Below, one piece after another: positions 44,305 to 54,429 of a stretch of 64,000 nucleotides of DNA (position 1 is the first letter of the stretch; each line of letters starts with the position of its first letter). The notes under the pieces are model-generated. The model was not told where the DNA came from, ran no database searches, and saw only the letters and a list, made by a program, of their open reading frames with translations. Origin of the DNA: Scleroderma bovista (lineage: Eukaryota; Basidiomycota; Agaricomycetes; Boletales; Sclerodermataceae); contig JAYMGJ010000048.1 of the NCBI GenBank assembly GCA_037178675.1, positions 62,001-126,000 of the forward strand, written 5' to 3'. The position numbers were made by a program, and so were the translations under genes.

Positions 44305-44697
44305 CTAGTAACCCGTCAAAGTAGTGGGCCGCCAATCTTGACGAGGTGAAGATGAACAGCAGCCGCATCTCAAGCATCGTGGGCGCGGTTCTTCCTGAGA
44401 ACATTTCGCATGGCGAGCGTGAACTCGAAGTTACAAGTACAATGTGACAACACGTCCAGTGGATGATTACATTGCAACGCTCTTAGGCTATCTCAGGTTC
44501 TATTCGCGTATAGCGTTACCAGGAAGCTCGCGGACAAATACACCGCAAAGATGAAGAGACATTGCCCATGGACTCTACTCCCCAAAGCCACCCTAAGAGA
44601 GGAAGATACGCAACCACGGACTGGGACTTCACGCAGACAGGGATAAGTCGCGCTGCTTCGTCTGATGTGTAACAACACCCTTACCTCCGGTGAGACT
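44305..44697. other. Intergenic region between thiolase and MRPL32
   Basis: About 390 bp between two minus-strand genes. No supported frame or RNA. It should contain the thiolase promoter. Confidence 0.4.
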
Positions 44698-45108
44698 TCA
44701 ACTGCGGCGTTCCTTCTTGGTTTCTCGCCTCAGCTGCCCGATGATACTGTCATAACAGGTTCTACATGCGTGGTGTGCAAGCTTGGCCTCTCCACAGCCA
44801 GGACAGTGGACGATGTCTGGGTCGCAGGGTTAGAAAGAAAACCTATTCAGAACATACAACCCACTCTGCTTATCTTGGAGGCCTTTGTGTGCACTGCGCA
44901 TTGCCTTGCGGGAGTGGGACACCTTTTTCTTAGGTACAGCGAGGATGATTGGGGGTATAAGCTCCAGCAACGAAGGGAGAGTGGGCAACGCCAGGCTAAA
45001 TGGTTTCTGCCACGAATAGACGGCTGGCAATAAGGCAGCCATAGTAAACGTACTCTTCCATAGCCCAGACAACGCAGAGCGCGTTTGAAAAAGCGCCATG
45101 GAGGCCAT
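44698..45108 (-). CDS. MRPL32: Mitochondrial ribosomal protein bL32m
   Basis: Zinc-ribbon protein of the mitochondrial large ribosomal subunit. ATG at 45108 (MASMALFQTRSALSGLWKST) starts a presequence. The mature protein begins near LAVPKKKVSHSRKAMRSAHK, the bL32 hallmark. One intron (gtgggt donor, cccag acceptor) joins KQ to NIVHCPGCGEAKLAHHACRT. The CPGC and CRTC pairs form the zinc site. The end is ETKKERRS with stop at 44698-44700. Divergent from the complex I gene NDUFA5, only 60 bp apart. Confidence 0.93.
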
Positions 45109-45168
45109 GGCTTGAAGTGAAGTTGGACGTGTTTCGGTAGTTGATTTCCATCTATTTACCTGACTGCC
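45109..45168. promoter_or_regulatory. 60-bp divergent promoter MRPL32 / NDUFA5
   Basis: Shortest divergent gap in the window. Both genes encode mitochondrial proteins, so joint control is plausible. No element can be named by eye. Confidence 0.5.
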
Positions 45169-45624
45169 ATGTTCAGACTTACACGGCCGCTGCTGCAGCA
45201 AGTGCTCAAAAAATCAACTGGCATTACGGGTCTCGCGGTGCACCCCAATCCTCTCCCAGAACTTGTCCAAACCTACGAATCCACTCTTTCCATACTTTCC
45301 TCCGCTCCCCCGACCTCTGTCTACAGACAGAGCGTCGAAGCACTCACAACGCATAAACTCAACATTGTCAAGGGTGCGAATGGAGATATTGCTGCCGTAG
45401 AAAAACAGCTAGACGAGGGGCAAGTTGAGGAGTCGTTAGATATTGCGAAGGACGAGTTGAAGCTGGCCAAGACCATGCTGGAGTGGAAAGCGTCAGTTGG
45501 GCTCTAGTTTCATTCACGATCATGTTTGATGATGGCATTTTCCAGGTGGGAATCACTAGAGGAAAAACCTCTGTCTGGCCAGTGGGAGTACTTTGGCAAT
45601 ACCTCAAGTCCAACGTCATCCTGA
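45169..45624 (+). CDS. NDUFA5: Complex I subunit NDUFA5 (B13 / 29.9 kDa type)
   Basis: Accessory subunit of the matrix arm of mitochondrial complex I. ATG at 45169 (MFRLTRPLLQQVLKKSTGIT) includes a basic presequence, then GLAVHPNPLPELVQTYESTL, SVYRQSVEALTTHKLNIVK and VEKQLDEGQVEESLDIAKDE, as in NDUFA5. An intron follows LEWKA. The second exon, WESLEEKPLSGQWEYFG, carries the family's conserved WxxLxxxPxxxQWxYF end. Stop TGA at 45622-45624. Confidence 0.93.
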
Positions 45625-46030
45625 CGCAGGGGTAGGGAGACTATTTCTTAGTATCGGACATGTCGGGGACGGCCGGTGTACAACAAGATAGTTTACACTG
45701 GCACGAAATTCATGGTCATGGGGGATAATATATCATTGATCAGTAAAGGACCATACAGACAAGACCAGAGGTAGGTGAACCACATGAAGGCATTGTGTAC
45801 AGATCAGCATTTCAGGAAAGAGTGTTGACGGAGAGTAAATAGCACACAATATGTATATGACACGATTGAGTAGATTTTTGCTTGGAATCACAACGGCAAT
45901 TACGCGATGAGAATATCTCGTGTGCACCAGGAAACCAGACCGTATTCCACGACCAAGTCAACGGGGAAAAGGAAACGATGCCCGAGGTATGATGGAAACG
46001 AAGGCGTGTCCGATGGCGTGTCCTTGGCCT
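45625..46030. other. Convergent intergenic region NDUFA5 / STM1
   Basis: About 400 bp of 3' flanking sequence for two convergent genes. Nothing else seen. Confidence 0.4.
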
Positions 46031-47288
46031 CTACGAGAGTGAGGGGAAGGCAGCCTCGTCATTCATGCTAATCACGGGGGTACTAGTAGCCCCGCCTCGG
46101 CCCCGTCCACGTCCGCCGCGGCCCCGCTCACCCTTGTCACCTCCACCTCCACGTCCTCGTCCGCCACGAGATGGACGTTCAAAATGGGCATCGATTTCCA
46201 AAAATACTTTTTCCTTCTTCTCGATGCGAGGCTTGGCGGTGTTCTTTGTCTGCGAGTGACACGTGAGCAGATGCAAACGCGATGACAAGGAAAACAGAAA
46301 TCAACCTTGCCAGTGAAATAGCTTTCTCCGTCGCCTTTCTCGAGACGAGTGGTGCCAGTCCAGATGGTGTCGTCTGCGCCTTCATTGGCCTTGCGGGTCT
46401 CGAGTTTGGGAACGACGGCAGATTCCTTTTCCTTTTGCTGGGCAAGGTATTGGTCGAGGGTGAGGGTATTATCCTCTTCCTCTTCCTTGTTGCGACGGCG
46501 GCTCTCGGGTTGTTCACCTTCGCCGTTGACTTGGGCAGGGGTGGCTTCCTCAGCGGGAGGTGCGCCCCAATCGCCACCGGTGTCAGCGTTACCGAGGCCA
46601 GCCCAGTCGGCGTTGGTGTTGGATTCCTGGGCGGCATCATCTCCGGCTGCTTCTTCTACTTTGAGCTCTGTGTTGCCATCATCACCACCCCAGGACTGAT
46701 GGACCTTCTTGTCAGAATCGCTGAGACGGAAAGGTGAGGGAAAGGGGGGAAAAAGAGCGGTGGTGTCTTACGTCTTGCCGGTGGCACTGTGTCTGTCAAA
46801 GGTGCGGCCTCTGCCACCGCCGCGACCGCCGCGACCTCTGCCCCTGCCATCCTTGCGTTCGCCATCGACTGGTGCGGGGCAATCACGCGAGTACGAGTAA
46901 TGATCAGCACGGATGGGGGATGAGGCAGAAAGGGGGATGCTGGCGGTAGAAGGGACTTACATCGTCGCTTGGTGCCCTCTGCGCCGGCTGCAGGTTCCTC
47001 TGTGGTGGTGGCTGCGGGATCGCGAGTAGCGTCGGCGGGCTTGTTAGCGCCGCCACCCCTAGGGTAGTATCGACCACCGCGTGAAGCAGGGCCCTTTCCC
47101 CGCTCCCGCTGGTTTCCTCTGGCCGCAGGTGGGGTGGATGATTTAGCGGGTATAGCAGGGGGTGCGGCGGGTGGGCTGGAGGGGCGAGAGGATGAATCCT
47201 CTGGTGATATGAGCTGGATGGATTGGAGGAGACAAAGAACGGGCGCACCTTCCAAGACAGCAAACGGATTTTTTGTAGCCACCGACAT
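46031..47288 (-). CDS. STM1: Stm1/SERBP1-like ribosome and mRNA binding protein
   Basis: Low-complexity RNA-binding protein of the Stm1/HABP4/SERBP1 family, which clamps inactive 80S ribosomes. ATG at 47288 (MSVATKNPFAVLE), the standard Stm1-type start. Exons are rich in Arg/Gly (GRGGRGGGGRGRTFDRHSAT) and acidic residues. The family signature follows: TFDRHSATGKTDSDKKVHQS, then LTLDQYLAQQKEK. The end is an RGG-rich tail (RGGRGRGRGG) closing STPVISMNDEAAFPSLS. Four or more introns. Composition makes the exact exon limits uncertain. Divergent from SPP1. Confidence 0.85.
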
Positions 47289-47813
47289 GGTTTGGCGGGG
47301 CCTTTTGTTCAGCGATCGTGGTTGTCGTCGAGGTCGTCGCTGGAGGACTTGTTGGTATGATGGGCTGGTGTTCGGGGTCCGAGCAAGCCACCTGTACAGT
47401 TATAGCTATAAAGGGAAACCCGACCTCGCTTGTCTTTCTCTCACAACGCATTTGCACAGGTGAGCTCGCTGTCCACGGCAGCGACGGCGACGACGACGGA
47501 CTGACATACGCCGACAGCCTGCATAAAAGCATCTCGACGATGACTCGCCCGCCTGCCAATCGGCAGGACTGGAGTGGATCGAGGACATTGAGACCGTCTG
47601 GTCAGGCTGGAGAGGGACTCGCGATGGGACTTGGGTGCGGCGCGGTCGAGCATGACGAGGCGGACGACTCTTCGCAGTCGCCGCGGGGCCGGGTCGCAAG
47701 GTCTCGTTGTACATTTGCTTGTGTAGTTGATCCGTACCATCCACTTGGATAGGCGCCAATACTAGTCTGTATAAGATTCGGATGCGTTGGGATGTCTCGG
47801 AGTGCTTGCAGCC
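47289..47813. promoter_or_regulatory. Divergent promoter STM1 / SPP1
   Basis: 525 bp between start codons. Overlapping open frames here on both strands lack any family resemblance. Confidence 0.4.
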
Positions 47814-50800
47814 ATGTCGCCCCGTCGGATGGACATCTCGTCGCTGCTCTGCGACGACGCCCGACAGCCCCGCACACTCCCTGCGCAGGTCGCGCCGTCG
47901 TCGACCTCGGACAAGCCACGCACGATCGACGCACTCCTCCACCCGTCGTCCCCACCCATGCACCACGCCCAGCACTCGCCAGCACCAGCCATCGCACCCC
48001 ACTCGCCCGCCTCCACCCGACAGCCCCCGCCTCTCCCTCTCCCTCGCACGTCGCCCCTCACACCCTACTCCGTCCCCTCACCCGAGGCCCATCTCTCTTC
48101 CCAACATCGTGCCCTGTCCTCCTCGACATTCGCCCTCCCTCACCCCTACTCCCCGACCGACGCAATACACCCCAGATACTCTTCCCACCCATTTCCCGTC
48201 CAGCCTTACACTCCCCGTTCAAACCCTGCCCACTCTCCAACAGCAACCTCTCCCACCACCATTCACTCCGCACCAAAGCAACGCTCCCCCTTCGTGGGTC
48301 TGGAGGCTCTCGTTCACGTTGCCTCCCAGGAGCGACGAAGGATCAGCGCGGGATCCACTGCCAGCTCCACCAGCAAGGGTACCACCGACAGAGAGCGCGA
48401 TCGAGAACCAGAGAGACCATTCGATGTCACCATAGTCAGCCCCCTCACCGACCGTCCTACGACCTCGCGTGCCAGAAGTCACTCCATATACACGTCTACC
48501 AATTATCCTCCTGCTACCGACCGTATCCCTCACGGCTACTCTTCGGATGGCCCACCGCAGCACCACCCCTACCCAATGCCACATCCCGACTCCCAACGGA
48601 GCTCTTCACAGTACAGCTACTCCAGGCATCTTGAAGACGACCATCGGCCTCACAAGCGTCTCCGTCCTTCACGCTCCCCATCCCCATTCCATCGGAACAT
48701 CGACATTCTTGCCCCTTCGCCTCTACCTCACCCTAGCCAGCAAGTCCCACTACGCGGTCATCCAACTAGTGCCGGTGGGTACTGCCCACCACCGCCCCAA
48801 CAGAAACCCCAGCGTCCAGAATCACATCATCGTCCCTACGCCTATCCGCCACCCGAGCCTCCCGCCGCAGTCTTACTGGGACCAGCAACACAACCGACCA
48901 CCCCGTTCCCTGCATACATACCACACTCTCGCCATTCACCGTCTCCCCAAGCATCCCTCTCTGCATACCCTTCGCAACACGCGTCCTCCCCGTCGTATCT
49001 ACAATCACCCTCACGCCGTCTACCAACGCACTCATTGCCAGTTCAACAGCAAGTGCATTCCCCTCTAACTTTGACACCAGTATCACCGCATCCCAGCTCT
49101 CTTCCTCAACCGCGCTCGCCAATTCTATATCGTGATACCAGATCTTCCTTTACCAGCTCCAGTGCTCCGAAAATGTCCAGTGGGATTTCATTATTGAGTG
49201 ATTTCCCGCCACCTCGAGAGGTCCCTCAGTCCAGCCATGGGCGGTTCTCACTTGAGGAAGAACGCCCCTATGTCCAAGTGCAAGCCCGCGTACCCGTACA
49301 AGCTCCTATCCCACGCCTTGCGAAAGCATTGTGGGACAACGAAGATGATGACGCGACAAGGGATTCGCACCCGCTACCACCATTCCAGACCTCCATGTCC
49401 AGCAGTCGGGAGAAAAGCCAGGATCTTAGACCACCTGCCCCAGGGCCTATGCGAGAGGCTCTACAGGCCCAGTCTTTCCCTACCGATGAAAAAGTCTTGA
49501 AAGATGAAGCGGAAGCAAATGTCAGGCTAGCCTATGTACCAGAAACGCTATCGGAGCAGCTCAAACCTGATCTTGAGCAACAGAGGCAGGCATCAGTGAA
49601 ACTATCACCTAGGCCTATATCGCCACTGCGCGAAAGTGACGCTGAGGAGCCTCCGACAGATGAACCTGCAGTAATCAATGCCACTCCCTTAGTGCTGGAC
49701 GTGCCGTTGGCTAGCGGGCATCCAACCGAAGGAAGTGAAGACGCGGCCCGGGATATGCGGGAGCCTGTGGATGAATTGCCAGCACGCGCTCCACCTTCTC
49801 CCGCTGAGTCTGTCGCAGAGGCTGTTGTGGAGCGTTTCCCTTCCCGAACTCCCTCAGAGCCCCCTCGTTCTTCTTCATCCTCACCTCGGCAAGGTCACTT
49901 GGATCCTCCCGAAAGCTTATCCATGTCCCCTCCCTCCCAAGTTCAGGAACAGATATCGGGAGTCGCACCCCAGTCTCCCCTTCACGCAATGCCAGCCGAG
50001 GAACCCTTGCATTCTTTACCTACTCCATCGCCGATCGAGTCGATAGCTCCCTCGCATGCTCAGCAAGAAGAATTTGTGGTCACACAGCCTGCAGCACCGA
50101 TTCTTCATCTAGCGATGGAGAACGAGGCGGATGAGCAGTCTAAGGATTCGGTGCAACAGGCCATGGATACTTCCGATTTGAAGCCAGTGCTACTGTCGGA
50201 ATCTGTGCCAGATATCATCCAACCAGAGGTGCTAAATGTCGTTCTACCGGATGCCAGTTACTTCGAACCTGAGGTGCAGGCTAAACCCGAGCTCAAACTC
50301 GAGCATGAATTCAAAGTCGTAACGGCGGTTTCGAGTCACTCCCCTACGCCCCCACCAATGGTCAAAGCAGAGGCGCATCCGGACATCGATGTGCTCATCT
50401 CTATGTCTTCTCCTCCCCCAAGTGACCGTAGATCTGTAGAAATTTTGGAGAGTAACGACGGTATGGAAACTCCTTGCGTGATGGACATGGATGTCGACGA
50501 AGAGCTTTTGAGCCTTGTCGAAGGTCCGCCTGCACGTCGTTCGCAACCAGCTGCTGCGGGAACAAGCATACCGGCAGTAACAGCTCCTGAGCAGGGGCTG
50601 CGGGTACCGACGATTGCCGTAGACGATCATCGAGATCGGGAATCAATGCCGCCTTCTGCTTCGCGCACAAAAAAGGGCGACAAGTATAAGGACAAGAGCG
50701 TCACCCCAGCTGCAAGCAGTAAGAAGAAGAAGCTCGAGGCTGTCACCAAGGTACGTCTCCGCATATACTTGGTTACACCACACACTAACACATGCGTTGT

Positions 50801-52194
50801 TTGTAGGCTCCTGCTAAACCTAAACAGCAGCAGAAATCTCGCGCAAAATCAACGGCCAAGCCTAGAGGGAAAGTCAGCTCTAGCGATGTTCCCAGGGATG
50901 CTTGCAAGGGCACAATCCCGCCCAAAGTTACTGTTAATGAAGCTAGTAGGTCACGCTCGACATCGGTTATGCCAGCGGTGGATGGCAAGGAAGAGACGGC
51001 TCCAGTGGCCGAAGTCGATGTGAGTGATAAGGAGGACGACAAATTATATTGTGTCTGCAAGACACAGTATGACGAAGACAGGATGATGATTGCGTGTGAT
51101 AGGTCCGTTTTTTTCTCTCAACATTGCGTCGCCCTGGGCGTTGACAAGGGTGATACGTTAGGTGTGATGAGTGGTATCATACGCAATGTGTCAACGTGTC
51201 TGATGTCGAGATCGATCTTGTCGACCAGTTCATGTGTCCACCATGTGCAAAACGTCAGTGTAGACTCTTTCGCTGGGCTTCTCTTTTTGACATCATCCTC
51301 AGGCAATCCTGAGTTGCGCACGACATGGAAACGACGATGCCAGTTTGGTCTCCAGCATGAAAACCCTTCATCCGCGAGCGCATGTCACAAACCCTGCCGT
51401 GGCGCATTTTCGAAGTACTGCTCTGACGAGTGTGGTATAAAATCTATGCAACAACGCATATCGGAATGGGAAAAGTCAGGTGGCAAGCGAGAGGTGCTTT
51501 GGGAAGTGGTCAAGAATGCGGAAAAACGGGAAGGAATAGTTGTTCATGCCGACTCTGTTAAGCCCCTGACTCCGGTCACTAATGGAAGTAGACTTGAGGA
51601 GCGAAGGGCAGGTCGTCCGGATGCAACTGGAAAGCGTAGAGCCGAGTGGGAGATCGATCGTCTGAATGTGCAGCTCGAAGATGTCGTAACTGAACGCGAG
51701 ATGCTCAAACGAGAGATGGACACCGTATTGTGGCGGGAGAAGGTCGTCAACCTCGCCACTCAACGTGCGGAGAATGTAGACCAATGCGGATGGGATCAAA
51801 GGCTCTGCTTCGGAGAGGAGGAGTGGGTAGACTTCGGAGCAGAGGTGCTGGAGAGTTACGAAGAAAAGGGGGAACGCACAGAAGAAGCCATGCAGGTCGA
51901 TGGCTCGTCCGCCCAATGTGAGTGGTGGTGCACTGGGAAAAAGAAATGCGAGCGACATGCTGGGTGAGTCGAATTTGGCAGCATCTGTCTGACGCGCCCC
52001 TCATTCACTTGGTTAGGTGGCAGAAACTGCGCACCGCAGAGGTTTCGTTTGACAAGGAGATGACAGAAGGGATACTGCTCAAACTCACCACCCGGGAGCG
52101 GGAGATACGCAAGCGCATTGAGGATATCTTATACCCCCAGACATCGCAGACAGCCCCAAGCCCAGAGCATCGTCTCAATGGCCGTTGCTCCTGA
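47814..52194 (+). CDS. SPP1: PHD-finger COMPASS subunit Spp1/CFP1 with a very long N-terminus
   Basis: Reader subunit of the Set1 H3K4 methyltransferase complex. ATG at 47814 (MSPRRMDISSLLCDDARQPR). The first exon runs about 2.9 kb and encodes nearly 1,000 residues of Pro/Ser/His-rich, probably disordered sequence, then Lys-rich KKLEAVTK. The PHD finger spans two exons: YCVCKTQYDEDRMMIACDR, then CDEWYHTQCVNVSDVEIDLV, then MCPPCAK. The C-terminal CFP1-type domain has FSKYCSDECGIKSMQQRI, a coiled coil, CEWWCTGKKKCERHAG and WQKLRTAEVSFDKEM. Stop at 52192-52194. The PHD plus KYCSDECG pair identifies the family. Yeast Spp1 is about 350 residues, so the N-terminal part is the odd feature. Confidence 0.9.
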
Positions 52195-52352
52195 CTTGCG
52201 ACTATCTCTGGGTTTCTCTCGCTGGATTCGGTCACTAGACCTACCTGGTAGCACGAGCTGAGATTTTACGTATCGTTGAAGGCTGCCAGACAGTCCATTG
52301 GCATCCCAAGGGACAGGTAAAGAGCAATACACATGTTTGCCTGCATCCAGGG

Positions 52353-52959
52353 TTAATAGCCGTCGCCCTCGCCACCTTCCTTGCAAAACCCCTTTTGCTC
52401 GTACAAAATTCTTGACTTGATGTCTTCACGGGCTTTCTTATCAGCCATGTCCTTTTTATGATATTGTTCTAGTATATTATAGTCCACCTGTCTTAATGGG
52501 ATGTCGTCTTCCTGATCAAGATCCTGAGGGGGTCGTGAGGCAGGTGTGTGCAGAGGGACGCTTCGCGGGCAGACGTACAACCTCACCCAACAACACAACG
52601 TTCTCACCACGAATCAAAAATAGGCCGTGCCAGTGCTCTGCAAATGCGTTGCCGTGGTATATTCGCTCTACAGTATCTTCGAGGACGAGGTTTGCTACAC
52701 GAAGGCGTTGAGTGCAGAGTTTGGGACGGACCAGCGTGCAGAAGACGAGGGCGCACCAAACTGATCGTAGGAGCGCAAGACGCCATGCAGTTTTCGACCA
52801 TCTCGGAGGACCACGAGCATCTTTCCTAAGTCAAGACATGGAGCAAAGCGAACATGGGTGACTCAGGGAGAACGGGTGGTGTGCAGCTGACACGGCAGAC
52901 GTACTGTCCACGCAATCTACCAGTGCTCCCGATGTCGTGAACGGGATCAGCGAATCCAT
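52353..52959 (-). CDS. LSM1: Sm-like protein Lsm1
   Basis: Subunit of the cytoplasmic Lsm1-7/Pat1 ring that binds deadenylated mRNA and promotes decapping. ATG at 52959 (MDSLIPFTTSGALVDCVD). Exon 2 continues KMLVVLRDGRKLHGVLRSYD with QF (Sm1 motif). Exon 3 gives ANLVLEDTVERIYHGNAFAE and LFLIRGENVVLLGEV (Sm2, with IRGENV). The final exon, DLDQEDDIPLRQVDYNILEQ, is the Lsm1-specific C-terminal extension and ends at a stop at 52353-52355. Three short introns, all phase-consistent. The tRNA-Ser gene lies in its upstream region, 136 bp from the ATG. Confidence 0.94.
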
Positions 52960-53101
52960 GGAGGGCCGATGCTGCCACTGGGCAGCAAGACGAGTAACAG
53001 GCGTGAGTAGGGTGGATGTCGAGGATGGATGGGAAATGTTGGGCAAGGGTGCACCGTCGAGGATGTGTGGTAGATGGACGAGCGAAGGCTTCAAGCTGAT
53101 A

Positions 53102-53112
53102 TGGCCGAGTCG
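53102..53112 (+). promoter_or_regulatory. Pol III A box of tRNA-Ser
   Basis: TGGCCGAGTCG inside the D arm fits the A box TRGCNNARYNGG, apart from the variable end. It is a TFIIIC contact site. Confidence 0.75.
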
Positions 53113-53162
53113 TTAAGGCGAGTGATTTGAATCCACAACATCACTTGGGCATTGCCCGCGTA

Positions 53163-53173
53163 GGTTCAAATCC
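53163..53173 (+). promoter_or_regulatory. Pol III B box of tRNA-Ser
   Basis: GGTTCAAATCC differs from the consensus GGTTCGANTCC at one tolerated base. It is the main TFIIIC binding site and ends 22 nt before the ATG of the next gene. Confidence 0.8.
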
Positions 53174-53186
53174 TGCTGTCAGCGAA

Positions 53187-53192
53187 TTTTTT
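53187..53192 (+). terminator. Pol III terminator, T6
   Basis: Six T residues begin two bases after the tRNA discriminator base and end three bases before the start codon at 53196. Confidence 0.8.
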
Positions 53193-53195
53193 ACC

Positions 53196-54309
53196 ATGAT
53201 CGAAACCATTCACATCGCTCGGCACGGTCAGTCTGTACAACTTGATCAGCTGGCACCACTCAGCGATCTCCAGGACACAGGGCAAACTGGATAGATGCAC
53301 ACTGGTCGGTTGCCCACAGTCAGTGTCCGTTTGTGTCTTACCAGGTACCCAACAGCGGAACTGTTACGGGTCTTGCTCGAGACCATTCCTTGGCGGCATA
53401 TGGAGAGGTAACACTGGCCCTGGTATCTGTCCACCCTGACCAAGCTTGGTGCCCGTAGGCTCAGGCCCAGGAACTCGCCACATACTTCCAAACCCTCCCA
53501 GAAGCAAAGAGACCAACTGTTATATTCTCCTCCCCGTATTGTACGACGTCGCAACGATCATTGTTCCCCCCCGCCTTTGATCTTAATCGTAGATCGCTGT
53601 CTCCAAACCGCGTTGCCTGTGGCCAATGCTTTGAACCTCCCGATTCACGTTGAACATGGTGAGTTTGCAACTGCCGGGATTAATATCCAGCTTCTCACTA
53701 CTGCTTTATCAGGCCTATCTGAATGGTACTCCCCTGTCGCGCCTGGAACTGGTTTACATCCCCGTCCATGGGCTGCAGCGGACCTGAAACGCTACATCAC
53801 TGAAATCGATCCCTCCTGGTCTTCTATTTGGTATCCTTCCCGCAAAGGCGAGGATGTAGGGGAAGTTCATGCTCGTGTCAATGGGTTCCTAGACCTTTTT
53901 GTTCCAGAAGTCGAGGCGCGTTTTGCTGATGAGCATAAGAACATTCTACTGGTTTCGCATGCAGCGACCACCATCGTGCTGTGTAGGGGTCTCCTCGCTC
54001 TTCCTGACTTGCGACTCAGGGTCGGCTGTTGTTCTGTCTCCGAGTTTTCTCGCAAGCCAACGCATGGTATCTTGGGTGCTTGGGATGCCAAAAAGTTGGC
54101 AGACGGCGGTCACTTGAAAGATGGCGCATCAAGAGACTGGGGGTTCGAGGACATTGAAATGGCCAGTGGAAAGGTATGTCACCCGGAGACAAAGTTAAAG
54201 AGTGGTTCCTCAATAAGTCGCGAAGGTGGTCAATGATATCGGCGTACCTGGTACGGAGACACTAGAAAATGGTCTCAGTGGACCGCAGATTCCACGCAGC
54301 GTTCTTTAA
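53196..54309 (+). CDS. TFC7: Histidine phosphatase of the Tfc7 (TFIIIC tau55) / YNL108C family
   Basis: ATG at 53196 gives MIETIHIARHG. With the acceptor tctccag, exon 2 continues HRANWIDAHWSVAHSQCPF, keeping the RHGxRxNW phosphatase motif. Then come TGLARDHSLAAYGE, AQAQELATYFQTLPEAKRPT, VIFSSPYYRCLQTALPVANA, GLSEWYSPV, FLDLFVPEVEARFADEHKNI and the second catalytic His in LLVSHAATTIVLCRG. The end is VVNDIGVPGTETLENGLSGP, stop 54307-54309. Six phase-consistent introns. In yeast this family contains Tfc7, the tau55 subunit of the pol III factor TFIIIC, and its paralogue YNL108C. Which of the two roles applies here cannot be read from sequence. Only 11 nt separate it from the tRNA-Ser gene. Confidence 0.82.
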
Positions 54310-54429
54310 ACCATACAACACTCTACGACAACAAGGACAATGGATTTACAAGGTAATCATCAGGTCTACAATGTCTAGATATTTGGTTACAAAATGATTC
54401 CATGAATACATTGGTTGGTGTGTTTGCAT

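Larger units (their letters stand above)
53095..53184 (+). tRNA. tRNA-Ser (anticodon UGA) with an 8-nt intron
   Basis: A complete class II tRNA fold can be drawn by hand. The acceptor stem pairs GCTGATA (53095-53101) with TGTCAGC (53177-53183), with G73 at 53184. The D arm is GCC...GGC within 53104-53119. The anticodon stem pairs AGTGA (53121-53125) with TCACT (53141-53145). The anticodon TGA is at 53128-53130, and a TCCACAAC intron (53132-53139) sits one base after it, the standard place for eukaryotic nuclear tRNA introns. The long variable arm has GGGC paired with GCCC (53147-53157). The T arm pairs GTAGG with CCTGC (53160-53176) around TTCAAAT. A long variable arm and the UGA anticodon give serine. 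Confidence 0.93.
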
